From Solicoccozyma terricola (taxonomy: Eukaryota; Basidiomycota; Tremellomycetes; Filobasidiales; Piskurozymaceae), in contig BCLD01000004.1 of assembly GCA_001600875.1 (NCBI GenBank), positions 157,536 through 221,535 of the forward strand: a stretch of 64,000 nt of DNA. The letters run 5' to 3'. The notes beneath the pieces were generated by a model that saw only the letters and a program-made list of their open reading frames with translations, was not told where the DNA came from and made no database searches. Numbering within the stretch: the stretch's first letter is position 1; each line of letters starts with the position of its first letter. Positions 11,839-20,323 of this stretch are shown piece by piece. The position numbers and the translations under genes are program-made.

Positions 11839-14483
11839 CTACGTTCTAAAGATCCGGATCAATCTCTGCTCAGTCACAATCCTGGAAACCACAGTACACT
11901 GCATCAGTATTCCTGTACACACATCCCCCCCCCACCCACTCACCCACCCCCAATACTCACCTCGTTCGACATAATGGACACTCCCTAGACGTCTTCATGA
12001 CCAACGCAGAACATTCTTGACACATTGACAAATGTCCACAATCCACCACAGCGAGCTAGAGTGATAATAATAATAATGACGTGAGGCCCCCCATCAGTCA
12101 ACGGCCATCTCCCACATCCGAATGAAAGAAACAAAAACCAGGCTAAAGCAAAAAGACCCGCTTACCTGCGCATCATTCTCTTGACAAACAACACACAACC
12201 CATCCCTCTCCACACTCGCTTTTGGTCCAGTCGGTACATGTCGTCGTCCACTATCGTCTTCTCGGTCCATCGAAGTTCTGGATACGAATGAAGGTACTGC
12301 TGCTTCTTCTTCAGCTGCTTCCTCTCGAGCTTGTCGTTCGAGACGATGTCGTTCGTCTTTACAAAGCTCAGAAACTCGTTTGACAAGTTCGTCTCTGTGA
12401 GCGCGGTGTTCCAAAAAAAAAAAAAAAGGCATCAATACCAACCCGACCAATCCCCAACAAACATGACAAACTCCGAAAGAAAACCCCCCACTCACTTCTC
12501 CAATATCTCTGCAAAATTAACCCTCACATGATTCTCAAACAATATCGCCTTCAACGTCCCAATACTCAACGTGCTCAAATAACTCGTGGGTAGCGATACC
12601 AAAGAATTAATAGTTGGAACAGGAGGTGTAGGTGGTTTTTTCAACGTTGGATTAGGTGGTTTCGATGTATTCGTCGTCGTCGTCGTCGCATGAGGAGCAG
12701 GGCGTTGAGTCGTTCTCGTTCCTGTTCCCGCACTTGAAGAAGCTGGAGCACGCGCTTGTGTTGATGTTGTAGGTTGAGTTTGTGGTCGTATGTTTGTTCC
12801 ATTAGGATGAGTTGGTCGAACACCGTTGGTTGTGGTGGATCCAACAGGTCGAATAGGAGGTGGAGTTGGTATGACGCCTTCTTTCGGTACTGATCTTCTT
12901 CTATAATAGCTCTAGAAGAAAAGAAAAAGAAAACCCCGAATCCCCGCAATGAGATGAGTCCGTTCTTCGCTCATCAGTATTCTCTCATCACAAAATGATT
13001 TGATATCCATCCACACAGGAACGAGCCGTCAAAGAGAGGAAAAAGAGACCCACCTCACGATCTGGAGCTAAACATCCTGTCGTTGTTGATTTCGCTTTCA
13101 ATACCGCTTGAACGAAATCTTCCTTTTCGATTGCATTCAAAGTATTAAGACCGTATGCTTTGGTGTATGCTTGTAATCGTTTCAAAGGTAATGATCGAAG
13201 GAATGGTGGATGTCCGGATGTGACTTTGCGTTGTTAATGGATGACCAGGGGGAAAAGGGGAAAAAGGAGAATGTGGGGGAAAAAAAAGAAAAAGAAAATC
13301 AGTCCCCTGCCCCGCCTCGGCCCCTCCATCCAGATCCTTAAAAAAAATCTCACCTTGTAGCATCGGAATACAATACTTGCAAACCTCAACCATCTCATAC
13401 CCACTTCCATTCCCCGCACCACCAACCGCCGCCCTACCCTGCGACGTAGGAATCCCAAAAACCTCTCCAAGCTGTTCCAATGGATTCCCCGCTCCGCCAC
13501 CACCACCACCACCACCACCACCACCTCGTTGTTGAAATGAACGTGGTAATAACGCTTGACCCGTACAACATGAATCGCAGTATTGAAATCCACAATGATT
13601 GCAGTTATGGGCTTTACGAAAGAGTGGGATGAAGGATTTACCGCATGATCGACATGCTGTATGCGTGGTAAGGTAGGTAGATAGGTAGGTAGGTAGGCGA
13701 GGATCCGTTAGAAGGTCAGCGGATGACGGAAAAGAGAGGAATGGGTATTAATTCGGAAGCTCACCATCTGATTCTATAACGGGAGGAACTCCTGATACTG
13801 TATACAAGAGAGACGAATGGGTAATCAGTTAAAAGGTTTTTCCCCTCTATCAATCACACTTGTTCCTAAATCGAGGACCTACACATCGGCATCCCTCGAG
13901 CTGCTGCGGTTGCTAGACTCGACGAAGCACCTCCTGTCGAGGGATAAGATCTTGATCCGCTCATATCGAGTGGTATAGAACTCGAACTCGGTACCGAATT
14001 CGAATCGGAAGTCGGTGCTATATTCGGTATTGATTCTACACCGGACGATTGATTCGTATTACTTTGTTCAACAGATGATGGGATCGTAGTCGTTACGTTG
14101 ATCGGACTAGTTGCGTGTGTCGTATCTATCGCTGTCGAGCTTGATTTCCGACGAGTGAGGATTGAAGGTGGAGTTGGAGATGCTGTTGAAGTGGGATGGG
14201 TGGTTGAGAATTGATTTGTTTCAACTCCGGGTGGTATGGATGTCGTTGTTGTAGTGGTTGTCGTTGTTGCGGGGAAGTGAGGAGAACCCGTTGTAAAGTC
14301 GTGTGATGAAGAGGTATCCTCTGAAAGTTCCGTGATCGCTGTCGTCTCCTCTAACAAATTACTCCCCTCTCGTTCAATGGAATCGGACTCGACAACCCTC
14401 CTTACCGATTCGGATGGTTGTATGATATTGTCCTGGGTTGGGACGGATGTACGGTGAAGTGGTATGTCTTTGTCGCTTGACAT
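11839..14483 (-). CDS. FYVE-like plus RING-finger protein, putative E3 ubiquitin ligase
   Basis: Eight exons agree in phase to a TAG stop and give 629 residues: 14483-13883, 13797-13765, 13656-13354, 13223-13054, 12911-12496, 12394-12166, 12055-11961 and 11881-11839. Residues 1-210 are Ser/Thr-rich and disordered, with a Thr run. Residues about 212-310 form a FYVE-type double zinc site (CRSCGKSF, HNCNHCGFQYCDSCC, CKYC) interrupted by a Gly run. The basic R(R/K)HHCR patch that binds PI3P is replaced by RKAHNCNHCG, so PI3P binding is doubtful. A short SAP-like helical stretch (LQAYTKAYGLNTLNAI) follows, then a Pro/Thr-rich linker. A C-terminal C3HC4 RING begins CVVCQEND and continues DCGHLSMCQEC and CPLC, residues about 575-615. 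The order FYVE then C-terminal RING resembles the RFFL/RNF34 (CARP) ubiquitin ligases of endosomes. That role is inferred. The start MSSDKD is the first ATG of the open frame. Confidence 0.88.
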
Positions 14484-14916
14484 TGGCTTTGACCGTGTGA
14501 TGTGATGATCCTTAGTGTCTCATTCCAACGTTACGGTGTTATGACAGCGAATGGGTTGGATGCGGTGTCACACACACAAACGCTGTGGTGTGGTGGTGGT
14601 TGTGGTGGTGGTGGTTGCGGTGTGGATGTTTGATGGAATCGACCGAGTGGTCTACGCTGGATCGCCGAACTGGTTGTTAATCGCCAGTGCACTGCCGCGT
14701 GGATTCCATGTTTTGTCGCCACCGAGCAGGGTGGCGAGTTGCTAGTTCATTCCCAGTTCATACACTACCCCCTCGTGCATACCTTTAACACATCCTATAC
14801 CATGTCGTCTGCTACTACATCGATGCCTTCGAATGTATACCTACTAATCCAGAAGCAAACTCCACTTTATAGTCTTCCTATGCGTCTCATTTCTTTCCTG
14901 CACAACGCCGAAGTGG
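14484..14916. other. Intergenic: promoter of the FYVE/RING gene and 3' flank of tandem gene A
   Basis: The left part upstream of 14483 is TG/GT-rich (GTGGTGGTGG near 14580-14625). From 14782 to 14899 lies the first copy of a flank repeat that returns at 16099-16217. No gene was seen. Confidence 0.6.
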
Positions 14917-15465
14917 TTAACCGTCCAAGTATAATGCATAGTTAATTACATCTTCTGTCTCCCTCCCGCTCTCTGAGTATGGCCGACTTGATGGGTTGCC
15001 GGTTGAAGATGAGGCTGAGGCTGAACCGGTGTTGCTCCTCGCAGTGTAAAGATACGATGTCGATCCCGAGGCCGATGGGATAGGGTCTTGGTCACCATTT
15101 CCCTGGTAGGGCTGAGTAGCAAACAGTGCAAAACGCACCGCTCGATTCCCAATTTCGTGAACGTTAACTTCGAAACGTTCCCGACCTCCATCGTAGTCAT
15201 AATAGAAAATGGCACCACCGCTTCGCGAGGGTGTTATCTTGATATTACGTTGGAATCGGAATGTATGATAATCCCTCTCCAAGGCTTGTACACCGTTCAA
15301 AGCAAGCCTTACTGCCTGCGGGTTTATATCTGGGGGAGCGTTGGGCAACAGTTCCATACCACCCCTGCGCGTCTCAACGACATGTTTATGACCCTCTTCA
15401 GATGCGTCATGCAATTTGACGATCCAATCCTGCAGATACGGTGATTTCGGGTTCTGGTTTGCCAT
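14917..15465 (-). CDS. Tandem unknown family, copy A
   Basis: Single-exon frame of 182 residues that I do not recognise. It starts MANQNPKSPYLQDWI and ends YALYLDG. The middle has a predicted beta-rich stretch (GGAIFYYDYDGGRERFEV) that aligns with DDAIFRYTRN and DDAISRYTRN in copies B and C. The tail is Ser/Gly-rich and disordered, as in the other copies. No signal peptide or membrane segment is evident. The upstream 100 bp share a promoter cassette with B and C (GTATAGAG, GCACTGGCGAC), followed in A by a TATA stretch at about 15558-15570. That places the real start at 15465; further in-frame codons upstream lie in this conserved UTR. Confidence 0.6.
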   Translation of the reverse strand: MANQNPKSPYLQDWIVKLHDASEEGHKHVVETRRGGMELLPNAPPDINPQAVRLALNGVQALERDYHTFRFQRNIKITPSRSGGAIFYYDYDGGRERFEVNVHEIGNRAVRFALFATQPYQGNGDQDPIPSASGSTSYLYTARSNTGSASASSSTGNPSSRPYSESGRETEDVINYALYLDG

Positions 15466-15572
15466 AATTGATTGTTTGTGTTTGAAAGGAACTTGAGAAT
15501 GGTAATGGATGTGATATGTATAGAGTTGATACCTTCTACTTTCCAGCACTGGCGACCCTATATATATATCCC
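15466..15572 (-). promoter_or_regulatory. Promoter cassette of copy A, with TATA box
   Basis: Reading away from the gene: ATTGATTGTTTG, GATATGTATAGAG, ATACCTT, GCACTGGCGAC and TATATATATA. The same order occurs upstream of copies B (17354-17430) and C (18351-18432). Confidence 0.6.
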
Positions 15573-15700
15573 TTTGCGCAATGTCGATACCCTTTTGCTT
15601 CTTCAACTCTGAAAAATTCTTGCAGATAAAGGAAAAGCGGGGGGTGAGAGGAAAATCGTTTGCACACTGTTGACCCCCACTAACTTCTCCAACTCCAAAA

Positions 15701-15995
15701 NNNNNNNNNNNNNNNNNNNNNNNNNNNNNNNNNNNNNNNNNNNNNNNNNNNNNNNNNNNNNNNNNNNNNNNNNNNNNNNNNNNNNNNNNNNNNNNNNNNN
15801 NNNNNNNNNNNNNNNNNNNNNNNNNNNNNNNNNNNNNNNNNNNNNNNNNNNNNNNNNNNNNNNNNNNNNNNNNNNNNNNNNNNNNNNNNNNNNNNNNNNN
15901 NNNNNNNNNNNNNNNNNNNNNNNNNNNNNNNNNNNNNNNNNNNNNNNNNNNNNNNNNNNNNNNNNNNNNNNNNNNNNNNNNNNNNNNNNNNNNNN
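15701..15995. other. Assembly gap (295 N)
   Basis: Runs of N. Both sides carry the same 85-bp unit seen at 17461-17625 (CAACTCC(G/A)AAA on the left, CTTACAGATGATCAAAGG on the right), so the gap sits within a tandem repeat. Confidence 0.95.
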
Positions 15996-16891
15996 GGAAA
16001 ACTTACAGATGATCAAAGGTAAGGGGGGGATGAGAGGAATGAGAGGAAAAAGGAGAGTGAATATGACGAGATCAGGTTGGAATACATCCCTTGGATATCC
16101 TTTAACACATCCCATACCATGTCGTCTGCTACTACATCGATACCTTCGAATGTATATCTATATAATCCAGAAGCAAACTCCACTTTATGGTCTTAATATG
16201 CGTCTCATTTCTTTCCTCTTCGTCACCTCCCTTTCCCACATCTTATCCACCCTCAAATCCGTACTTGTGCCTCATCGCGAGACCCAAATGAACCATTGAT
16301 GGTAAGTGTCGTGTGCTGATCCTATCCGATGGGTAGTACCCCTGGTCGACGATATCGACCTAAGTAACTCTCGTCGGATCGGCTATGACTAATATGCGTG
16401 GTCCTGCGAATGTTGGTTTCAGACCTTGCCTTGATACGCCAGCGATAGAATAGACTAGTGTTGGAGTAGAGCGACTTGGATAGCTAGTCCGATGGAGTCG
16501 ACTGTAATGGGCGAACGTGAGAATAGAGGTATAGGTATAGATAGCTATGTCTCGCTGATTACAGGGTGAAAAGAGAAAGAGAGGGGACAAACAGCCTCGA
16601 GAACGGTCGCTTTATATATGGCTTTGGAGACAAGGGAACGTGGCAAAAAGGGAGTCGATATGGTCGGGCGATGCCAGGGCGTTATTGACGGTAGGGGAAT
16701 CATGGGGTGGAGATGCAGGTCCGGCATCTCCGCGTCGTCAATGCCGCGTCGGCATTAACGGTCTGGCGTTGACGGTCTGGCATTAACGGGTCGGTAATGC
16801 CAATGAGGTTCGAGCTGAGTAATGAGGTTCGAGCTGCGTCGACTTGGTCGAGAATCCCCTTGATTCGTTACAGTAAGCAGACATCGGTCAA
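15996..16891. repeat. Duplicated flanks and short tandem repeats between copies A and B
   Basis: Positions 16099-16217 repeat 14782-14899 at roughly 90 percent identity (CATGTCGTCTGCTACTACATCGAT and following, by eye). Positions 16238-16306 repeat 17749-17817 (GTACTTGTGCCTCATCGCGAG). Positions 16728-16835 hold degenerate short repeats: GGCATTAACGG/GGCGTTGACGG several times, and an 18-19 bp direct repeat around ATGAGGTTCGAGCTG. No convincing gene was seen. Confidence 0.65.
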
Positions 16892-17353
16892 TTACCCACG
16901 AGATCCGAGACTGCGGTCCGTTGAATCGTTGTTGGTTGAAGCTGAGGCTGAATCGGTGTTGTTGCTCTCATGGTTATGATCCGAATCCGAATCCGAATCG
17001 CCCGACTGTATAGGCTGTACCGTATCACATAGTTCGATCAATGTGATACCATTCTCAACTGCTTCTTCCGGCATGGAACAAGATAGAACTAAGAATACCT
17101 CTGGACGGACTGTAAGAATGAGCTTTTCCCGATGATCTTCATTGCGGGTGTAGCGGAAAATGGCATCATCGCTATCCGGAATCTCTCTTTCAATATAGAT
17201 CCAGCGATTGTCTCGAAGTTCTTTGGCGACGAACATTATAATAAGCAGAGCCTCGCCCTCGAACAAAATGGAGGGATGTTGGCTCTCAATCGATGTTGGG
17301 CGGACCAACCTCGAGATCCACAATTTGGGAACAGAACGAATGTCGACGGACAT
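16892..17353 (-). CDS. Tandem unknown family, copy B
   Basis: Single-exon frame of 153 residues, not recognised. It begins MSVDIRSVPKLWISRL. The PKLWISRL segment matches LDLWIRNL in C and LQDWIVKL in A. The shared core is IPDSDDAIFRYTRNEDHREKL, closest to copy C. The tail is acidic and Ser-rich with a DSDSDSD run. The 5' UTR and promoter are nearly the same as in A and C, with TATATATA at 17421-17428. Function unknown. Confidence 0.6.
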   Translation of the reverse strand: MSVDIRSVPKLWISRLVRPTSIESQHPSILFEGEALLIIMFVAKELRDNRWIYIEREIPDSDDAIFRYTRNEDHREKLILTVRPEVFLVLSCSMPEEAVENGITLIELCDTVQPIQSGDSDSDSDHNHESNNTDSASASTNNDSTDRSLGSRG

Positions 17354-17831
17354 GATTGATTGTTTGAGAAGACTAATGGATGTGATATGTATAGAGTCGA
17401 TACCTTCGAGCACTGGCGACTATATATACCTTTGCGCACTGTCGACACCCACTGACTTCAACTCCGAAACGTTACAGACAATCAAAGGTAAGGGGGGGAT
17501 GAGAGGAAAAACGTTTGCACACTGTTGACCTCCACTAACTTCTCCAACTCCGAAACGTTACAGACAAATCAAAGGTAAGGGGAGGGTGAGAGGAAAACTT
17601 ACAGATGATCAAAGGTAACGGGGGGATGAGAGGAAAAATGAGAGGGAATATGAGAAGATCAGGTTGGGATTGGGAGTCCAATGACTGCGCAGACGCAAGA
17701 ACGCAAGAACCGCTCCAACCCCCCCCCCTCCCCCTCCCCCTCGGCCCCCATCTTATCTACCCTCAATCCGGTACTTGTGCCTCATCGCGAGCTTTCAGTG
17801 AACCTTTGAAGGTAAGACAGACATCGGTCCA
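17354..17831. repeat. Promoter of copy B followed by an 85-bp tandem repeat
   Basis: After the TATA-bearing cassette (17354-17430), an 85-bp unit starting AACTCCGAAACGTTACAGAC begins at 17461 and again at 17546, with a partial third copy from about 17597. Each carries ATCAAAGGTAA followed by a G-run and GATGAGAGGAAAA. Positions 17650-17697 share GGGAGTCCAATGACTGCGCAGAC with 18549-18574. A C/CCCCCT tract lies near 17720-17743. Confidence 0.7.
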
Positions 17832-18350
17832 TTACGCACTGGATTCGAGACTGAGGTTACCGAGACTGAGCTCCATTGGGTGCTCGTTGGTCGAAATCTC
17901 CGGCTGGACAGAGTGCCGCTGCTCGACATGATCGTCATCGTTGCTCTCATGGGTTGAATCCTCTTCCGATTCGCTTTCCGACAACACAGCCTCTGGATCA
18001 GGATCTACTATGCGTGCTCTCACCGTGATAGCATTCCCAAATGTGTTTTCATGCGGTATAGCCAAAAATATTCTTTCAACCTCCATTGGATGCAGCCTTT
18101 CAATGAAGAGTTCTTCCCGACCACGAGCATTGCGGGTATAGCGGGAAATGGCATCATCGCTGGTGGGAACAGGACCTTCGAGGATTATCTCGCCATAGAC
18201 ACCAGCAATAAGGTTTTTCAAGTATAATAAAACGTTCAGACAGATTCTCATTACCGTTATGAGTTCGGGATCTCGAGAATCAGCGCGAGACAGTTCATGA
18301 TCCAAGTTTCTGATCCACAAATCGAGAAAAGGACAGTTGCTGTCGGACAT
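17832..18350 (-). CDS. Tandem unknown family, copy C
   Basis: Single-exon frame of 172 residues, not recognised. It begins MSDSNCPFLDLWIRNLDHEL and has the core PTSDDAISRYTRNARGREEL followed by LHPMEVERIFLAIP. The tail is acidic and Ser-rich (SESESEED). It is clearly related to copy B and more distantly to A. The upstream cassette is conserved (GACATGTATAGAG, GAGCACTGGCGAC), but the TATA stretch of A and B is replaced by TAGATCCC, so expression may differ. Confidence 0.6.
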   Translation of the reverse strand: MSDSNCPFLDLWIRNLDHELSRADSRDPELITVMRICLNVLLYLKNLIAGVYGEIILEGPVPTSDDAISRYTRNARGREELFIERLHPMEVERIFLAIPHENTFGNAITVRARIVDPDPEAVLSESESEEDSTHESNDDDHVEQRHSVQPEISTNEHPMELSLGNLSLESSA

Positions 18351-18801
18351 GATTGATTTTTTTAGGAGACCTTGAGACTGGTATGGGATGCGACATGTAT
18401 AGAGTAGGTAGGTCCCTTCGAGCACTGGCGACTAGATCCCTTCGCACACTACACCCACTGACTTGTCCAACTCCGAAACGTTATAGATGATCAAAGGTAA
18501 AGGGGGATGAGAGGAGAAATGAGAGGGATATGAGGAGATCAGGTTAAGATTGGGAGTCCAATGACTGCGCAGACCAAGGAGCGTTTCAACCCCCCCTCTT
18601 TCCTCTCTCCTATGCCATCCACCAATCCTTGACAAGGTGTTCGCCACCGCCACCGCCACCCAACCCCCCTGTTCCACCGTGAGAAATGCCATGACTGGCC
18701 CTGCAGTGAGATGCTGAAAGGTGCGCCGGATCATCCCGTCGTTTAACAACTACCAACATACCCATCTTTTCACACCTTCCATCCGACCTACCTGCTTCAT
18801 C
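18351..18801. promoter_or_regulatory. Divergent region between copy C and ATP14
   Basis: The left part repeats the family promoter and the GATCAAAGGTAAAG block (to about 18580). The right part (18590-18801) is pyrimidine-rich and serves as the ATP14 5' region. A GCCACC run lies at about 18643-18660. Confidence 0.5.
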
Positions 18802-19852
18802 ATGTTCCGCGCATCTGTCAGTATCCATCCTCTCTCGTTACCCCGAATCCAAGCAAAATTCCCAAGCTGATTAGTCGATGAAAACATCCTCGGGCTAATA
18901 TCCATTTTTATCATTTCTTCCTTTCCCTTTTTCTTTTTTGGGGGTACCAATCCACAAAACAGCTTCGTTCAATCGTCCCAGCTTCACGCTCATTCTCCAC
19001 CTCTCGAGTGGTTCGAAAAGGTATGTCTTTCCCGAATCTATCCTCCCGGTATACGAAAAGCAAATAGGCAGAGAAGAGGGTGGGGAGGGGGTCGGTTTAC
19101 ACAACAGAAACCTGATGTTGAATGTCTTTTTTGCAATTCCAAACAGATCTTATTCAAGATCTTTACTTGAACCAATTGAAGGCTTACAAAACTCCTCAGA
19201 AGGTGCGTAGATGAGATACATTCAGCCTTGGTCTCGCGGATGGTGGAGTTTCTACTGTATTCTGGGGGACGGGTCAAGATTGCGACCTTACGAAGATGCG
19301 CGATGATGGATTGGGAAAAGCAAGGATCAGAGTCGGAGAGCCGGATTCGAGTTGCGGTTTCCTGCTCATTCGCGATCTTTGGGATGTGTGGAAATTGGTG
19401 GAGGTTGAGACGAGGACCTTTAGAGAATGTGTGATACTGGGAGGAAAGCTTCCATTGGGCTTTACACCCGGATCTTGAAGGACGAAGTTAAAAGATCCTC
19501 ATCCCCAAACAAACCCGCATTCCTTGTATCCCCCTTGTCATCACAAGACCCACGGAAGGAAGACTACCGTATCTCGATACTGATCTAACCTTCTGTTCCT
19601 TTTCACCTTTCTCAGGCCGCTAACGCCCACGAAGGTTCCGTCCGAACATTCACCGCCCCGCAAACCCCATCCGCTCCATCCCTCCCTACCGATCTCTCCT
19701 CCGAGATGTCCAAATTCGACGCTTCTAACCCTGTATTGGAAGGTTCAAAGCCAAAGGCCCAGGCGTCAGTAGAGGGTGAAGAGGGCGGGGAAAGTGCGGA
19801 AGCGTACTTGGAGTTCTTGGAGAAGGATTTGCCAAAGGCTGAGGCTCATTAG
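18802..19852 (+). CDS. ATP14: Mitochondrial ATP synthase subunit h
   Basis: Peripheral-stalk subunit of the mitochondrial F1Fo ATP synthase. Four exons in phase give 121 residues: 18802-18816, 18963-19020, 19147-19202 and 19616-19852. The N terminus (MFRAS, LRSIVPASRSFSTSR) is a typical basic, Ser-rich matrix import sequence. The mature start DLIQDLYLNQLKAYKTPQ, then NAHEGSVRTFTAPQTP and an acidic tail match yeast Atp14. The first exon is only 15 nt with a GTCAGT donor, weaker than other donors here. The third intron is long (413 nt) and shows no other gene. The stop is TAG at 19850-19852. Confidence 0.9.
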
Positions 19853-20323
19853 AAGGAAAAGTCCCGGATGATTTTGCGGTTGTTGGTTTTAGAAGGAAGA
19901 GGAAGAAAAGAGTTTGGTCTATGCATTTTCATTTATGAGATGAAGAATAAATCAGATCAAAAAGCCGTTTTTACTGCTTTCGTTTACAGTACTCAATCGA
20001 TAATTCCAATAGATAAACGGTCTGGTTTTCGGTTTTGATTGTTCATTGAAATATATGGGGAGATGGTGAAATGCTCAAGATTTACATCGACTTATTACAA
20101 CCCACTCCGATCCAATCTAAATGACATTTCTTCGTACATGATGGATGGAGGGAGAAGAGAGTGTGGTGTGCCAAAGTGAAAAATGCTGTTGTTACATGAC
20201 GATCGCTAGCTCCAGTGCGATGTCAGATGAGAAACCAGTCGTCGATCATGATTACCCCTCCTTCCACCTCGTCAAAACAAAAGCCCCTCACATAAATCTT
20301 TCCCCCCTTCCCTCGCCCAGACT
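19853..20323. other. Convergent 3' region between ATP14 and RPO41
   Basis: A/T-rich 3' untranslated sequence for both genes. AATAAA is present at about 19947. No gene was seen. Confidence 0.5.

Noticed and set aside
17440..17625. CRISPR-like array
   Set aside because: Units are contiguous 85-bp repeats without unique spacers, in a eukaryotic genome.
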